64,000 nucleotides of DNA from Acidobacteriota bacterium (GCA_018268955.1 JAFDVO010000023.1:24450-88449), one strand, 5' to 3'; numbered from the stretch's first letter, positions 28,033-37,638 are shown. Notes: generated from the sequence alone by a model not told the origin. A program made the numbers and translations.

Positions 28033-28123
28033 GCAATTGGTGAATGGGCGACCGGTGCGGCGGCCGGTGGCGACGTCCCGCTCGGGAACGACCGCTCACC
28101 ACCTCACCCGATCGCCAATTCCG
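28033..28123. repeat. Spacer repeat between rpmD and rplO, octad family, two arms
   Basis: The left arm starts GCAATTGGTGAATGGGCGAC. The right arm is CGACCGCTCACCACCTCACC followed by CGATCGCCAATTCCG. The arms pair around a GC-rich centre (CGGCGGCCGGTGGCG). This copy is more diverged than those at 23.1 and 24.1 kb. Confidence 0.65.
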
Positions 28124-28330
28124 CTATTCGCTAACCGTGACCAGGTGGCGGACCTTGTGGATCATGCCGCGCGTCTGGACGGAGTCCTTCACTTCGACCG
28201 TGTGGCGGATGCGGCGCAGGCCGAGGCCCCGCAGCACGTCGCCCTGGTTCTTGTTGAACCCGATCGGGCTCTTGACGAGGGTCACCTTGAGCGTGCCGGT
28301 GCCCTTCGAGTCGGTTCGCTGGTTTGCCAT
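28124..28330 (-). CDS. rpmD: 50S ribosomal protein L30
   Basis: This 68-residue protein has the core [20 protein letters not shown] then [19 protein letters not shown], which is L30 from end to end, with a short N-terminal extension. It lies 13 nt after rpsE. Confidence 0.95.
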   Translation of the reverse strand: MANQRTDSKGTGTLKVTLVKSPIGFNKNQGDVLRGLGLRRIRHTVEVKDSVQTRGMIHKVRHLVTVSE

Positions 28331-28343
28331 GGTTCGCGTTCTC

Positions 28344-28883
28344 TCAGGCGGTCGCCGCCGGCGCCGGAGCGCCCGAGCGGGTCAGCTCCTCGACGTCCTT
28401 GCCGCGCAACCGTGCGATGTTGACCGGATCCTTCAGCCCGTCGAGCCCCGCCACGGTGGCGCGCACGACGTTGTGCGGGTTGGCCGAGCCGAGCGACTTC
28501 GTCAGGATGTTCGTGATCCCGGCCGCTTCGACCACGGCGCGCACGGCGCCGCCGGCGATGATGCCGGTGCCGTCCGGTGCCGGCTTCAGCAGCACGCTGC
28601 CGGAGCCGAAGTTGCCGACCACCGGGTGCGGAATCGTCGACCCCTGCAGCGGCACGCGGATCAGGTTCTTCTTGGCCGCCTCGATGCCCTTCTTGATGGC
28701 CGACGGCACTTCCTTGGCCTTCCCGATGCCGAAGCCGACGACACCGTGGCCGTCGCCGACGACCACCAGGGCGCTGAAGCTCAGGTTCTTGCCGCCCTTG
28801 ACCACCTTGGTGACGCGGTTGATCGAGACGACGGTGTCCTTGATGTCCAGCTGCGACGGATCGATTCGCTCGCGAGTACGCAT
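28344..28883 (-). CDS. rpsE: 30S ribosomal protein S5
   Basis: The 179-residue protein has an N-terminal dsRBD-like domain ([20 protein letters not shown], then [20 protein letters not shown]) and a C-terminal domain ([20 protein letters not shown]). S5 helps decoding accuracy and mRNA unwinding at the entry site. It lies 7 nt after rplR. Confidence 0.97.
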   Translation of the reverse strand: MRTRERIDPSQLDIKDTVVSINRVTKVVKGGKNLSFSALVVVGDGHGVVGFGIGKAKEVPSAIKKGIEAAKKNLIRVPLQGSTIPHPVVGNFGSGSVLLKPAPDGTGIIAGGAVRAVVEAAGITNILTKSLGSANPHNVVRATVAGLDGLKDPVNIARLRGKDVEELTRSGAPAPAATA

Positions 28884-28890
28884 ACCGCTC

Positions 28891-29265
28891 CTAGAACTCC
28901 AGTCCTGCCTTGCGCGCAGCGTCCGCCACGGCGCGGATGCGCCCGTGGTAGAGGAAGCCGCTGCGGTCGAACACGACGCGCTTGATGCCCTTCTCGATGG
29001 CCCGCTCCGCGATCGCCTTGCCGATCGCCTCGGCGCCCTTCAGGTTGCCGCCGGTCACGCCCTGCTCGAAGGCGCCCTTCACGGACGGCTCGACGCTCGA
29101 CGCCGAGGCCAGCGTGCGGCCGGTCAGGTCGTCGATCACCTGGGCGTAGATGTGGCTCACGCTGCGGAACACGCTCAGGCGCGGCCGCTCGGGCGAACCG
29201 GAGATCCGCTTCCGCTGCCGCAGCTGGATGCGGCGGCGACGATCGTCTTTCGTCTGTATCTTCAT
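28891..29265 (-). CDS. rplR: 50S ribosomal protein L18
   Basis: The product is 124 residues from ATG 29265. [20 protein letters not shown] at about 29-48 and the C-terminal [20 protein letters not shown] are the L18 signatures. L18 binds 5S rRNA with L5. The frame upstream of 29265 only reads through a spacer repeat. Confidence 0.96.
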   Translation of the reverse strand: MKIQTKDDRRRRIQLRQRKRISGSPERPRLSVFRSVSHIYAQVIDDLTGRTLASASSVEPSVKGAFEQGVTGGNLKGAEAIGKAIAERAIEKGIKRVVFDRSGFLYHGRIRAVADAARKAGLEF

Positions 29266-29270
29266 AATCG

Positions 29271-29368
29271 TCAGGCTCTGGGCTCTGGGCTGCAGGCTCC
29301 TGGCTCCGTCGGCTCCGGGCCCGAAGGCCACCGCGCCCGACGCCTGGAACCCGAAGCCCGAAGCCTCG
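29271..29368. repeat. Spacer repeat between rplF and rplR, heptad GGCTCTG family, two arms
   Basis: The left arm is GGCTCTGGGCTCTGGGCTGC followed by AGGCTCCTGGCTCC. The right arm is CGCCTGGAACCCGAAGCCCG followed by AAGCCTCG. Unit length is 7 and the arms are complementary with G-U pairs. It fills the 103-nt spacer. Confidence 0.75.
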
Positions 29369-29908
29369 TTACTTGGCCCCCGTCTTACCGGCCTTCTTCT
29401 TCAGCACTTCGCCCGTGTACCGCACGCCCTTCTGCTTGTAGGGGTCCGGCTTGCGCAGGCGGCGCAGGTTGGCGGCCACCTGGCCCACGAGCTGGCGGTC
29501 GACGCCGGTCACAGTCAGGTGCGTCTGCTTGTCGATGGCGATGTCGATCCCGTTCGGGACGTCGAAGACCACCGGGTGGGAGTAGCCGAGCGCGAGGATG
29601 ACCTGGCGCCCCTTCAGCTCCGCGCGGTAGCCGACGCCGACGATGTCGAGCTCGCGCTTGAAGCCGTCGGTGACACCTGCGACTGCGTTCGCGACCAGGC
29701 TGCGCGACAGGCCGTGGAACTTGGCCAGGCCCGGATCCTCGGTCGACCGCTTGGCGTGCAGGTGTCCGTCCACCAGCTCGAAGTTGATGCCGGCCGGGTG
29801 GGCCTGGCGCAGCGAGCCTTTCGGACCCTTCACTTCCACGAGGCCCGGCTCGATCTTCACGGTGACGCCCTTCGGCACCGCAATCGGTTTCTTTCCAATA
29901 CGAGACAT
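29369..29908 (-). CDS. rplF: 50S ribosomal protein L6
   Basis: The 179-residue protein starts [15 protein letters not shown], and the C-terminal [20 protein letters not shown] is the L6 signature. Two repeated L6 domains are visible. It binds 23S rRNA near the sarcin-ricin loop. It is in spc order after rpsH; the 77-nt spacer between them (29909-29985) has weak GGCTC/GAGCC units and no gene. Confidence 0.97.
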   Translation of the reverse strand: MSRIGKKPIAVPKGVTVKIEPGLVEVKGPKGSLRQAHPAGINFELVDGHLHAKRSTEDPGLAKFHGLSRSLVANAVAGVTDGFKRELDIVGVGYRAELKGRQVILALGYSHPVVFDVPNGIDIAIDKQTHLTVTGVDRQLVGQVAANLRRLRKPDPYKQKGVRYTGEVLKKKAGKTGAK

Positions 29909-29985
29909 GTCGCTGATTCCTCGTCCGCTCTCGGCTCACGGCGCCGCGCGCCGGCTTCGAGCCTCTCCTGCTGAACTCGCCAGTG

Positions 29986-30384
29986 CTACCAGACGTTGCA
30001 GAGCACTTCGCCGCCCACGCCAGCCTTGATGGCAGCGCGGCCGGTCATCACGCCGCGCGACGTGGTCAGGATGCTGGTGCCGAGCCCGCCGAGCACGTCC
30101 GGCACGTCCTCGCACCCGAAGTAGACACGGCGGCCCGGGCGGCTGATGCGCTCGATGCCCGTGATGAGGCGCTCGCCATGCGGGCCGTACTTCAGCTGCA
30201 GCCGCAGCGTCTTCTGCACGGCACCCGGCTCCTCGACCAGCTTGTAACCCTGGATGTAGCCCTCGTCGGCCAGGATCCGGGCGATGTCGCTCTTGATGCG
30301 CGACGCGGGCATGTCCACGCGAGTGTGCTTCGCGGCCACCGCGTTGCGGATCCGCGTCAACATGTCGGCAATGGGATCGGTCAT
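29986..30384 (-). CDS. rpsH: 30S ribosomal protein S8
   Basis: The product is 132 residues from ATG 30384. MTDPIADMLTRIRNAVAAKH and the C-terminal TSRGVMTGRAAIKAGVGGEV are diagnostic. S8 is a primary 16S rRNA binder and in E. coli represses the spc operon. The longer frame upstream reads through rpsN on another frame and is not coding. Confidence 0.96.
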   Translation of the reverse strand: MTDPIADMLTRIRNAVAAKHTRVDMPASRIKSDIARILADEGYIQGYKLVEEPGAVQKTLRLQLKYGPHGERLITGIERISRPGRRVYFGCEDVPDVLGGLGTSILTTSRGVMTGRAAIKAGVGGEVLCNVW

Positions 30385-30398
30385 CTCTCTGAACCTTC

Positions 30399-30474
30399 GT
30401 AATTGGTGAATTGGTGATGTGGTGACTTGGGGAAGGACCTCGCCATTCCGCCAACCCACCAACTCGCCAACTGC
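30399..30474. repeat. Spacer repeat between rpsN and rpsH, octad family, two arms
   Basis: The left arm has TAATTGGTGAATTGGTGATG then TGGTGACTTGG. The right arm has CGCCATTCCGCCAACCCACC then AACTCGCCAACTGC. Period is 8 and the arms are reverse complements. It lies in the 94-nt spacer. Confidence 0.75.
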
Positions 30475-30478
30475 TATG

Positions 30479-30664
30479 TCACCAGCTGCTCTTCGTGACT
30501 CCCGTGATGTCGCCGTCCAGGGCGAGCTTCCGGAAGCAGAGGCGGCACAGCGCGAACTTCCGCATGTAGGCGCGCGGGCGACCACAGAGGCGGCAGCGGT
30601 TCCGCAGCCGGATCTTGAACTTCGGGGCTTTCTGTTCCTTCGCGATCTTTGCAGTTGTGGCCAT
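30479..30664 (-). CDS. rpsN: 30S ribosomal protein S14, zinc-binding type Z
   Basis: This is a 61-residue short S14 with zinc ligands C24, C27, C40 and C43 ([20 protein letters not shown]). It ends GVTKSSW, as the short type does. It lies 21 nt after rplE. Confidence 0.96.
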   Translation of the reverse strand: MATTAKIAKEQKAPKFKIRLRNRCRLCGRPRAYMRKFALCRLCFRKLALDGDITGVTKSSW

Positions 30665-30685
30665 GACTTCCTTGACGCTGACCGA

Positions 30686-31225
30686 TTACTGTCTGAACGG
30701 CATCCCGATGAACTGGAGCAGCTTGCGCGCTTCCTCATCGGTCTTGGCGGTCGTGACCACCGACACGTTCATGCCGCGGGCCTTGTCGACCTTCATGTAG
30801 TCGATCTCGGGGAACAGCAGCTGGTCGCGCAGCCCGAGCGTGTAGTTGCCGCGGCCGTCGAACCCACGCGACGAGACACCCTTGAAGTCGCGGACGCGCG
30901 GCAGCGCGATCGTCACCAGGCGGTCGAGGAACTCCCACATCCGCTCACCGCGGAGGGTCACCATCGTCCCGACCGGCTGGCCCTGGCGCAGCTTGAACTG
31001 CGCGATCGACTTGCGGGCGCGGCGGACGACCGGCTTCTGGCCGCTGATGCGCGCCAGTTCGTCGACGCCCGTGTCGATGATCTTCGCGTTGGCGGTCGCC
31101 TCACCGAGGCCCATGTTGATGACCACCTTCTCGATCTTCGGGATGGCCATCACGTTCGTGTACCCGAACTCCTTCTTCAGGCTCGGGATCGCCTCGTTCT
31201 GGTACTTCGCTTTCAGGCGGTTCAT
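30686..31225 (-). CDS. rplE: 50S ribosomal protein L5
   Basis: The product is 179 residues from ATG 31225, overlapping the rplX stop by 4 nt. [19 protein letters not shown], then [20 protein letters not shown] and [20 protein letters not shown] are L5 signatures. L5 holds 5S rRNA and contacts the P-site tRNA. Confidence 0.97.
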   Translation of the reverse strand: MNRLKAKYQNEAIPSLKKEFGYTNVMAIPKIEKVVINMGLGEATANAKIIDTGVDELARISGQKPVVRRARKSIAQFKLRQGQPVGTMVTLRGERMWEFLDRLVTIALPRVRDFKGVSSRGFDGRGNYTLGLRDQLLFPEIDYMKVDKARGMNVSVVTTAKTDEEARKLLQFIGMPFRQ

Positions 31226-31554
31226 TTGTCGACCACTCCCTCGCACTTGCGGCAGATGCGCACCTTCCGGCCGTCGTTCAGGACCTTGCGGCCCACGCGC
31301 GTCTGCTTGCCGCACTCCGGGCAGACCAGCTGCACGTTGCTCGCGTGAATCGGGGCTTCCCGCTCGACCACCCCGCCCTTGATGTTGCGCTGGGGGTTCG
31401 GCTTGGTGTGCCGCTTGATGACGTTCACGCCCTCGACGACCAGGCGGTTCTTGTCCGGGTCGACCCGGAGCACGCGGCCGCGCGTGCCGCGGTTCTTGCC
31501 CGTGATGACCAGGACGTTGTCGTTCTTCCGGATGGGTGTCGCTAGACGACTCAT
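31222..31554 (-). CDS. rplX: 50S ribosomal protein L24
   Basis: This is a 110-residue KOW-domain protein: [20 protein letters not shown] and onward. The C-terminus has a CPEC...CRKC zinc ribbon, with four cysteines in the last 35 residues. L24 starts assembly of the 50S subunit. It is translationally coupled to rplE. Confidence 0.96.
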   Translation of the reverse strand: MSRLATPIRKNDNVLVITGKNRGTRGRVLRVDPDKNRLVVEGVNVIKRHTKPNPQRNIKGGVVEREAPIHASNVQLVCPECGKQTRVGRKVLNDGRKVRICRKCEGVVDK

Positions 31555-31562
31555 ACTCAGTT

Positions 31563-31656
31563 ACCTTGGCTGGCGAGGCTGGCCGGTCTGGCAGGACTGC
31601 CGGGGCACTGCCCCGCCTGCCGTTGCGCGCCCTGCGCTGCCTGAACCCGCTGCCCT
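31563..31656. repeat. Spacer repeat between rplN and rplX, GGCTGGC/CTGCC-type, two arms
   Basis: The left arm is GGCTGGCGAGGCTGGCCGGT then CTGGCAGGACTGCC. The centre GGGGCACTGCCCC is itself a hairpin. The right arm is CGCCTGCCGTTGCGCGCCCT then GCGCTGCCTGAACCCGCTGCC. It fills the 100-nt spacer. The family is related to the nonad group. Confidence 0.6.
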
Positions 31657-32023
31657 ACAGCACCTCAGGGGCGAGCGAGATGATCTTCATGAACTTGCGC
31701 TCGCGCAGCTCGCGGGCGACCGGGCCGAACACGCGGGTGCCAACCGGCTCCCCGGAGTCGTTGATGAGCACGGCGGCGTTGCGGTCGAAGCGGATGTAGC
31801 TGCCGTCGCGGCGGCGCTGCTCCTTCACGGTCCGCACGATGACGGCCTTGACGACCTGCCCCTTCTTCACGGTGCCTTCCGGGGTGGCTTCCTTCACCGA
31901 CGCCGTCACGATGTCGCCCAGGCGCGCGTACCGGCCGGTCGAACCGCCGATCGGGTTGATGATGGCGATCTTGCGCGCGCCGGAATTGTCGGCCACGTCA
32001 AGGATCGATCGCATTTGAATCAT
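31655..32023 (-). CDS. rplN: 50S ribosomal protein L14
   Basis: The 122-residue protein starts [20 protein letters not shown]. The conserved [20 protein letters not shown] and [20 protein letters not shown] are complete. Length is exact for the family. L14 forms inter-subunit bridges. Confidence 0.97.
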   Translation of the reverse strand: MIQMRSILDVADNSGARKIAIINPIGGSTGRYARLGDIVTASVKEATPEGTVKKGQVVKAVIVRTVKEQRRRDGSYIRFDRNAAVLINDSGEPVGTRVFGPVARELRERKFMKIISLAPEVL

Positions 32024-32033
32024 GGCTGTTCTC

Positions 32034-32122
32034 CGAGCCTGGAGGGTCTGGACCGCCTGGAGGGGCCGGAAGGCATCGCTGCTCTCCGCGCCATCCTGGC
32101 CGTCCGGGCCGTCCGGGCCGCT
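32034..32122. repeat. Spacer repeat between rpsQ and rplN, GGCCTGGA/TCCGGGCC-type, two arms
   Basis: The left arm is GAGCCTGGAGGGTCTGGACC then GCCTGGAGGGGCCGG. The right arm is CATCCTGGCCGTCCGGGCCG then TCCGGGCCGCTC. Units are about 9 nt and the arms complement each other. It lies in the 109-nt spacer. Confidence 0.6.
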
Positions 32123-32132
32123 CTACTCTGCC

Positions 32133-32387
32133 CTAGACCTGCGCGGCCTGGCGCACGACGCGCTTCAGGGCCCAACGCTTGCGGCGGCTCAACGGACGCG
32201 TCTCGACGATCTCGACGATGTCGCCGATCTTCGCCTCGCTGTTCTCGTCGTGCACCATGAACTTCGACGTCCGGCGCTCGGTCTTGCCGTAGAGCCCGTG
32301 ACGGACCTGCCATTCGACCGCCACCACGATGCTCTTCTGCATCTTGTTGCTGACGACGACGCCCTGCTTTTCCGATTTCTGAGCCAT
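32133..32387 (-). CDS. rpsQ: 30S ribosomal protein S17
   Basis: This 84-residue OB-fold protein has [20 protein letters not shown], then [20 protein letters not shown]. Both are S17 signatures. It lies 2 nt after rpmC. Confidence 0.96.
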   Translation of the reverse strand: MAQKSEKQGVVVSNKMQKSIVVAVEWQVRHGLYGKTERRTSKFMVHDENSEAKIGDIVEIVETRPLSRRKRWALKRVVRQAAQV

Positions 32388-32389
32388 AG

Positions 32390-32581
32390 CTACTTTGCCT
32401 GCTTCTGCCGGAGCACGGTCTTGACGCGGGCCAGGTCGCGCCGCACCGTGCGGATCTGCTCGGGGGCTTCGAGCTGCCCCATCGACTTCTGGATCCGCAT
32501 CCGGAACAGCTGGTCGTTGAGTTCACGCTCCTTGTTGCCGAGTTCCTCGGCCCCGAGGTCGCGGAGTTCCGCTGCCTTCAT
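32390..32581 (-). CDS. rpmC: 50S ribosomal protein L29
   Basis: The product is 63 residues from ATG 32581, overlapping the rplP stop as TGATG; a GTG three bases earlier is also possible. [20 protein letters not shown] is the L29 helical start, followed by [16 protein letters not shown]29 lies at the tunnel exit. Confidence 0.95.
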   Translation of the reverse strand: MKAAELRDLGAEELGNKERELNDQLFRMRIQKSMGQLEAPEQIRTVRRDLARVKTVLRQKQAK

Positions 32582-33003
32582 CACGCCTTCTCCTGCGAGA
32601 ACCGGGTCGCGAACTTCGTGAGGATCGGGAGCTTCGCCGCGGCGAGCCGCATCGCCTCGCGGGCGTCAGTCTCGCTCACCCCTTCCATCTCGAAGAGGAT
32701 GCGTCCCGGCCGCACCACGCACACCCATTCCTCGGGCGCGCCCTTGCCCTTACCCATTCGGGTTTCCTGCGGCTTCTTGGTGATCGGCTTGTCGGGGAAC
32801 ACCCGCACCCAGATCTTGCCGCCGCGCTTGACGAAGCGGGTCATCGCGATACGCGCCGCTTCGATCTGACGCGCCGTCATCCAGCAGGGCTCGAGCGCCT
32901 TCAGGCCGTAGTCGCCGAACGACACGTCCGACCCACGCCAGGCCTTTCCGGTCATGCGCCCGCGCTGCTGCTTGCGGTACTTGACTTTCTTCGGCATCAA
33001 CAT
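32581..33003 (-). CDS. rplP: 50S ribosomal protein L16
   Basis: The 140-residue protein starts [40 protein letters not shown] and [20 protein letters not shown] complete the family pattern. L16 shapes the A-site tRNA elbow pocket. It is translationally coupled to rpmC. Confidence 0.97.
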   Translation of the reverse strand: MLMPKKVKYRKQQRGRMTGKAWRGSDVSFGDYGLKALEPCWMTARQIEAARIAMTRFVKRGGKIWVRVFPDKPITKKPQETRMGKGKGAPEEWVCVVRPGRILFEMEGVSETDAREAMRLAAAKLPILTKFATRFSQEKA

Positions 33004-33016
33004 AACGACATCCTCG

Positions 33017-33085
33017 ACATTGCTGATTGCGAATCGCCAAATGCTGAATTCAAATCAGCAATCAGCATTCAGCAGTTAGCAATGC
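33017..33085. repeat. Spacer repeat between rpsC and rplP, heptad AATTGCT/AGCAATT family, two arms
   Basis: The left arm is CATTGCTGATTGCGAATCGC then CAAATGCTGAATTC. The right arm is AAATCAGCAATCAGCATTCA then GCAGTTAGCAATGC. Period is 7. The arms are near-perfect reverse complements, giving a hairpin with almost no loop around 33050. Confidence 0.8.
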
Positions 33086-33087
33086 TC

Positions 33088-33780
33088 TTACGCCCGCGGT
33101 CCCGCCGGCCGACGCGGCCCGCGCTCGCGGTATTCCTCTTCGCGCCCACGCTGCGGCACCAGGCGCTCACCCTTGTAGAGCCACACCTTGATGCCGATCT
33201 GGCCATACGTCGTGTTGGCTTCGGCGAAACCGTAGTCGATGTCCGCCCGCAGGGTCTGCAGCGGCAGCTGGCCGTGCAGGTACCACTCGGAGCGGGCGAT
33301 TTCGGCCCCGTTCAGGCGACCGGAGACGCGCACCTTGATGCCGCGCGCGCCGAAGCGCAGCGCCGACTCGACCGCCTTGCGCATCGCGCGGCGGAACGCG
33401 ACGCGCTTCTCGAGCTGCATCGCCACCGACTCGGCGATGAGCTGCGAGTCGAGCTCCGGCTTCTGGATCTCCTGGATGTTGATGAAGACCTCGCGGCTGG
33501 TGCGCTTCTGGATTTCCTGCTTCAGCTTGTCGACTTCCGTCCCCTTGCGGCCGATGATGATGCCCGGGCGCGAGGTGTAGATGTCGATCTTGAGCTTGTT
33601 CGCCGCACGCTCGGTCTCGATCTTCGAGACGCCGGCGTGCGCGAAGCGCTTCTTCAGCGACTGGCGCAGCTGCAGATCCTCGTGCAGCAGCTTGGCGTAG
33701 TCGCGGTCCGAGTACCACCGCGAGCGCCAGGTCTTGTTGAACCCCAGACGGAATCCGAACGGGTGAACCTTCTGGCCCAC
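33088..33780 (-). CDS. rpsC: 30S ribosomal protein S3
   Basis: The 230-residue protein starts [20 protein letters not shown]. It has a KH domain with [20 protein letters not shown] at about 70-90 and a C-terminal domain with [21 protein letters not shown]3 lies at the mRNA entry channel. The tail is Arg/Pro-rich. It is 2 nt after rplV. Confidence 0.97.
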   Translation of the reverse strand: MGQKVHPFGFRLGFNKTWRSRWYSDRDYAKLLHEDLQLRQSLKKRFAHAGVSKIETERAANKLKIDIYTSRPGIIIGRKGTEVDKLKQEIQKRTSREVFINIQEIQKPELDSQLIAESVAMQLEKRVAFRRAMRKAVESALRFGARGIKVRVSGRLNGAEIARSEWYLHGQLPLQTLRADIDYGFAEANTTYGQIGIKVWLYKGERLVPQRGREEEYRERGPRRPAGPRA

Positions 33781-33782
33781 GG

Positions 33783-34196
33783 TTACTCCTTATCCTTCTT
33801 CGCAGCACGGGCGCGCTTGGGCGCCGCCCCGCCGCCAACCGGCACAACCTTCTCGGCACGCTCCGCCACCTGCACCGTCAGGTGCGCGGTGCGCTTCAGC
33901 ACGCGGTACGCGCGACCCATCGGCGCCGGGCGCACCCGCTTCTGCGAGGGGCCCTGGTCCGCGTAGCACGCGGCCACGAACAGCCGGTCCACGTCGCCGC
34001 TGAACCCATCCTTCTGCTGCGCGTTCGCAATCGCCGACCGGAGCACCTTCGAGATGTCACCAGCCACCGACTTGCGCGAGAACTTCAGCGTCGCCAGCGC
34101 CTTGTTGACGTCCTTGCCGCGGATCAGATCCATCACCAGCCCGGCCTTCTGGGCCGAGGTCCGGACGTAGCGCGCCGTTGCCTTCGCTTCGACCAT
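33783..34196 (-). CDS. rplV: 50S ribosomal protein L22
   Basis: The product is 137 residues from ATG 34196, with GGGAG 7 nt upstream. [20 protein letters not shown] and [20 protein letters not shown], which includes the tunnel hairpin, are L22 signatures. The last 25 residues are Lys/Ala-rich and extend past the usual length. It is 10 nt after rpsS. Confidence 0.96.
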   Translation of the reverse strand: MVEAKATARYVRTSAQKAGLVMDLIRGKDVNKALATLKFSRKSVAGDISKVLRSAIANAQQKDGFSGDVDRLFVAACYADQGPSQKRVRPAPMGRAYRVLKRTAHLTVQVAERAEKVVPVGGGAAPKRARAAKKDKE

Positions 34197-34206
34197 GACT
34201 CGCTCC

Positions 34207-34503
34207 CTACTTCGCACCGGCGGGCGACGCCGCCTTCTCGGACACCTTCGTCGTGTGCCCCTTGAACGTACGCGTCGGCGCAAACTCACCCAGCTTGTGA
34301 CCGACCATGTTCTCGGTCACGTACACCGGGATGAACTTCTTCCCGTTGTGCACGGCGAGCGTGTGGCCGACGAACTCGGGAATCACGGTCGAACGACGCG
34401 ACCAGGTCTTGATGACCTTCTTCTCCGACCCCCGGTTCATCACCTCGATCTTCTCGAGGAGCGAGGTGTCGACGAACGGTCCCTTCTTCAGTGAACGGCT
34501 CAT
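34207..34503 (-). CDS. rpsS: 30S ribosomal protein S19
   Basis: The product is 98 residues from ATG 34503: it starts [20 protein letters not shown], with [20 protein letters not shown] and [16 protein letters not shown]. All are diagnostic for S19, which forms the head of the 30S subunit with S13. Confidence 0.97.
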   Translation of the reverse strand: MSRSLKKGPFVDTSLLEKIEVMNRGSEKKVIKTWSRRSTVIPEFVGHTLAVHNGKKFIPVYVTENMVGHKLGEFAPTRTFKGHTTKVSEKAASPAGAK

Positions 34504-34515
34504 ATCTGCATCACC

Positions 34516-34608
34516 TGAATTGCCAATTGCTAATCGCTGATTGCGAATTGCATGGCCGGCTCGCGGCCCGCTCAAATCAGCAATTTGCAATTAGCCTTTA
34601 GCAATTCC
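34516..34608. repeat. Spacer repeat between rplB and rpsS, heptad AATTGCT family, two arms
   Basis: Left arm heptads are AATTGCC, AATTGCT, AATCGCT, GATTGCG and AATTGC. The right arm reads AATCAGCAATTTGCAATTAG, then CCTTTAGCAATTCCC. A separate GC hairpin (GGCCGGCTCGCGGCC) forms the centre. The arms are reverse complements. It fills the 107-nt spacer. Confidence 0.8.
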
Positions 34609-34610
34609 CG

Positions 34611-35435
34611 TTACTTCTGTCTCCGCTGCACGATGAACTTGTCCGTGGTCTTGCGGCTGCGGGTCTTGTAGCCCTTCGTCGGCTGGCCCCACGGCGACAC
34701 CGGATGGCGACCGCCCGAGGTCTTGCCTTCACCGCCGCCCAGCGGATGGTCGACCGGGTTCATCGAGACGCCGCGGTTGTGCGGCCGGCGGCCGAGCCAC
34801 CGGCTGCGCCCGGCCTTGCCGAGCGAGACGTTCTCGTGATCCAGGTTGCCGACCTGCCCCACGGTCGCGAGGCACTCGATGAAGATCTTGCGAACCTCGC
34901 CCGACGGCAGCTTCACCGAGGCGTACTCGCCTTCCTTCGCCACGAGCTGCACGGAGGCGCCGGCGCTGCGCGCAATCTGGCCGCCCTTCCCCGGACGCAG
35001 CTCCACGTTGTGAATCAGCGTGCCGAGCGGGATGTTCCGCAGCGGGAGCGCGTTCCCCGGCAGGATGTCGACCGTCGGTCCGGACACGATCGTGTCCCCG
35101 ACCTTCAGCCCCACCGGATGGAGGATGTAGCGCTTCTCGCCGTCCGCGTACGTCAGCAGCGCGATGCGCGACGAACGGTTCGGGTCGTACTCGATCGTCG
35201 ACACCGTCGCGGGGATGCCGTGCTTGTCCCGCTTGAAGTCGATGATGCGGTACATCCGCTTGTGGCCACCACCACGCCACCACGACGTCAGCTCGCCGCG
35301 GTTGTTGCGACCACCGCTCCGGTGCAGCTTCTCGACGAGCGGCTTGTACGGCTCGGACGTCGTGATCTCGTCGAACGTCTGGACGGTCTTGAAGCGGGTG
35401 CCAGGCGACGTCGGGTTGAACTTGCGAATGGGCAT
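34611..35435 (-). CDS. rplB: 50S ribosomal protein L2
   Basis: The 274-residue protein starts [18 protein letters not shown]. It has [14 protein letters not shown] residues at about 40-48, and the catalytic-centre loop [20 protein letters not shown] near 225, with the conserved His. L2 is needed for subunit joining and the peptidyl-transferase centre. It is 3 nt after rplW. Confidence 0.97.
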   Translation of the reverse strand: MPIRKFNPTSPGTRFKTVQTFDEITTSEPYKPLVEKLHRSGGRNNRGELTSWWRGGGHKRMYRIIDFKRDKHGIPATVSTIEYDPNRSSRIALLTYADGEKRYILHPVGLKVGDTIVSGPTVDILPGNALPLRNIPLGTLIHNVELRPGKGGQIARSAGASVQLVAKEGEYASVKLPSGEVRKIFIECLATVGQVGNLDHENVSLGKAGRSRWLGRRPHNRGVSMNPVDHPLGGGEGKTSGGRHPVSPWGQPTKGYKTRSRKTTDKFIVQRRQK

Positions 35436-35438
35436 GAT

Positions 35439-35729
35439 TTACGCGCCCTCCAGGAATTCAGGCATCTTCTGGCCTTCGCGCAGCGTGACGTAGGCCTTCT
35501 TCCAGTCAGGCCGCTGGCCGGCATAGCGGCCCTGCCGCTTGATCTTGCCGTGCGCGATGCTCGTGCGGATGTTCTCCACCTTCGCACCAAGCAGCTTCTC
35601 GATCGCCGTGCGAATCTGCACCTTGTTGGCGTCGCGGGCCACCTCGAAGACGATGGTCTTCCCGTCTTCGCGCAGGATCGACGTCTTCTCGGTGACGAGC
35701 GGGCGGCGAATGATATCGGTGAGCTTCAT
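35439..35729 (-). CDS. rplW: 50S ribosomal protein L23
   Basis: The product is 96 residues from ATG 35729. MKLTDIIRRPLVTEKTSILR, then VQIRTAIEKLLGAKVENIRT and the KIKRQGRYAGQRPDWKKAYV loop define L23. It lies at the tunnel exit and docks trigger factor and SRP. Confidence 0.96.
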   Translation of the reverse strand: MKLTDIIRRPLVTEKTSILREDGKTIVFEVARDANKVQIRTAIEKLLGAKVENIRTSIAHGKIKRQGRYAGQRPDWKKAYVTLREGQKMPEFLEGA

Positions 35730-35741
35730 AACTTGATCCTT

Positions 35742-35808
35742 GTCAATGCCGGCACGCCGCCATGCAGGAATGCCGTGCTGCATTCATGCATCCGGGCATG
35801 GCCTGCAT
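35742..35808. repeat. Spacer repeat between rplD and rplW, octad CATGCAGGAATGC/GCATTCATGCAT family
   Basis: ATGCCGGCACGCCGCCATGC and AGGAATGCCGTGCTGCATTC are followed by ATGCATCCGGGCATGGCCTG. Several arms can pair with one another. The unit is of the same family as 24463-24497. It fills the 78-nt spacer and touches the rplD stop. Confidence 0.55.
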
Positions 35809-36428
35809 CAGCCAAGCGCCTCCTGCAACTTCTCGAGCGCGCTCCGGGTCGCGATGACGCGGCGGGCCTGGACGACGTCGCGGGCCGTCAGGCGCGAGCT
35901 CGGGATGGCCTGCACGCCCGGGATGTTGCGCACCGAGCGGGCGAAGTTGCCGTCGAGCGCCACGTCCACCACCACCGCCTTGCCGGTGACGCCAAGCTTC
36001 TTCAGCGTCTCGGCCGCCGTCTTCGTCTTCACCTCGGCCTGGCTCAGCGACTCGACCACCACCAGGCTGCCGTCCTGGATGCGGGCCGACAGCGCCGCGC
36101 GCAGCGCGCCGCGCTCGACCTTCTTCGGGAGCGCGTAGTCGTAGCTGCGGGGCTGCGGGCCGAACACCGTGCCGCCCTTGCGCCACAGCGGGTTCCGCGC
36201 CTCGCCGACACGCGCCCGGCCGGTGCCCTTCTGGCGCCACGGCTTCTTGCCCGTGCCGCTGACCATGCCGCGCGTCTTCGTGGCGTGCGTGCCCTGACGT
36301 TCCGAGGCGTTCTGCCGGACGACCGACTCCCACACGAGGCCCGCGTTCACCTGCCCGCCGAACACCTCGTCGCGCACGTCGATCGCGCCGACCTTCTCGT
36401 TGTTACCGTTCACGATATCGAGCTGCAT
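35808..36428 (-). CDS. rplD: 50S ribosomal protein L4
   Basis: The 206-residue protein has the extended tunnel loop RQGTHATKTRGMVSGTGKKP and WRQKGTGRARVGEARNPLW at about 45-82, which is diagnostic for L4. In E. coli, L4 represses its own S10 operon; no leader structure for this was identified here. It lies 85 nt after rplC. Confidence 0.97.
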   Translation of the reverse strand: MQLDIVNGNNEKVGAIDVRDEVFGGQVNAGLVWESVVRQNASERQGTHATKTRGMVSGTGKKPWRQKGTGRARVGEARNPLWRKGGTVFGPQPRSYDYALPKKVERGALRAALSARIQDGSLVVVESLSQAEVKTKTAAETLKKLGVTGKAVVVDVALDGNFARSVRNIPGVQAIPSSRLTARDVVQARRVIATRSALEKLQEALG

Positions 36429-36436
36429 AAATCACC

Positions 36437-36515
36437 AGGAATCGCTAACTGCCGTTCGCTACTTGCCGCGGAGTCCGTTCGCGCAACTAGCACGGGCAAT
36501 TGGCAATCAGCAATT
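36437..36515. repeat. Spacer repeat between rplC and rplD, heptad AATTGCT family, diverged
   Basis: The left arm is ATCGCTAACTGCCGTTCGCT then ACTTGCCGCGG. The right arm is CAACTAGCACGGGCAATTGG then CAATCAGCAATTAC. Period is 7 with substitutions, and the arms still pair. It fills the 85-nt spacer. Confidence 0.65.
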
Positions 36516-37194
36516 ACTTCTTGCCCTTCTTCGGCTTCTCGACCTGGGCGACCTTGATCCGCTTCGCCTTGATGGCCTTGCGAATGACCACGTAGGCGGT
36601 CGGCGCGCCGGGGATGCCGCCCTCGACCAGCAGGAGGTTGTTCTCGAGGTCCACCTTCAGGACCTTGAGGTTGTGCACGGTCGTCTGCTGGCCGCCCATG
36701 CGGCCGCCCATGCGCATGCCCTTGACGACGCGCGAGGGAAACGACGAGGCACCGATCGAGCCGGGCGCCCGATGGAACATCGACCCGTGGGTCGAGGCGC
36801 CGCCGCCGAAGTGGTGCCGCTTCATGACACCCTGGAAGCCCTTGCCGCGGCCGTGCCCCACGATGTCGACCCGCTCGCCCACGTTGAAGATGGACGCGAG
36901 CACCTGGTCACCCACCTTGGGGGCCTCGGCGCCGGCGGCGAGCTTGACCTCGCGACGCACGCGGGTCGGAGGCACGCCGGCCTTCTTGTAGTGCCCCGCG
37001 AGCGGCTTGCCGACCTTCGCTGGCTGCCCCTCAACCAGGCCGAGCTGGACGGCTTCGTAGCCGTCGCCCTGCGCGGTCTTCGCCTGGACGACCACGCACG
37101 GGCCGGCCTTGATCACGGTCGCCGGATGTACCGTACCGTCCGCGTCGAAGACCTGCGTCATCCCGACTTTTCTGCCGATGATTCCGTTCACCAT
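36514..37194 (-). CDS. rplC: 50S ribosomal protein L3
   Basis: The 226-residue protein starts [20 protein letters not shown]. The central extension [20 protein letters not shown] and then [19 protein letters not shown] are L3 signatures. It binds near the 3' end of 23S rRNA and starts 50S assembly. The end is Lys-rich. It lies 108 nt after rpsJ. Confidence 0.97.
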   Translation of the reverse strand: MVNGIIGRKVGMTQVFDADGTVHPATVIKAGPCVVVQAKTAQGDGYEAVQLGLVEGQPAKVGKPLAGHYKKAGVPPTRVRREVKLAAGAEAPKVGDQVLASIFNVGERVDIVGHGRGKGFQGVMKRHHFGGGASTHGSMFHRAPGSIGASSFPSRVVKGMRMGGRMGGQQTTVHNLKVLKVDLENNLLLVEGGIPGAPTAYVVIRKAIKAKRIKVAQVEKPKKGKK

Positions 37195-37207
37195 GTCAAC
37201 AACCCTG

Positions 37208-37303
37208 TCAGGCTCTGGGCTCTAGGCTCTCGGCTCTGGGCCGCGTAGGCTCCGGGCCACCAGCCGACGCTGGCTGAAGCCTGGAGCCTGGAGCCTGAAG
37301 CCT
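37208..37303. repeat. Spacer repeat between rpsJ and rplC, heptad GGCTCTG family, two arms
   Basis: The left arm is GGCTCTG, GGCTCTA, GGCTCTC, GGCTCTG, GGCC. The right arm is GGCTGAAGCCTGGAGCCTGG then AGCCTGAAGCC. The unit is 7 nt. Arms pair with C-G, A-U and some G-U pairs. It is the best example of this family. Confidence 0.8.
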
Positions 37304-37638
37304 TACTTGTGCTCTTTGCCGAACGCCTTGATCTCGACGTCGACGCCCGCCGGCAGATCCAGCTTCATGAGCGCGTCGACCGTCTGCGGCGTCGGCTCGA
37401 AGATGTCAATCAGCCGCTTGTGCGTGCGGATCTCGAACTGCTCACGCGACTTCTTGTCGACGTGGGGCGAACGGAGCACCGTCCACTTGTTCTTGGCCGT
37501 CGGCAGCGGAATCGGCCCGGCCAGGCGCGCACCGGTGCGCTTCGCGGTGTCCACGATTTCGGTCGTGGACTGATCCAGCACCCGGTAGTCGTAGGCCTTG
37601 AGACGGATCCGAATCTTCTCGCTGAACGATGTAGTCAT
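37303..37638 (-). CDS. rpsJ: 30S ribosomal protein S10
   Basis: The 111-residue protein has [20 protein letters not shown], then [20 protein letters not shown] and [20 protein letters not shown], which is S10 throughout. S10 (NusE) also acts in antitermination. It starts 4 nt after the fusA stop, where a tuf gene is more common. Confidence 0.97.
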   Translation of the reverse strand: MTTSFSEKIRIRLKAYDYRVLDQSTTEIVDTAKRTGARLAGPIPLPTAKNKWTVLRSPHVDKKSREQFEIRTHKRLIDIFEPTPQTVDALMKLDLPAGVDVEIKAFGKEHK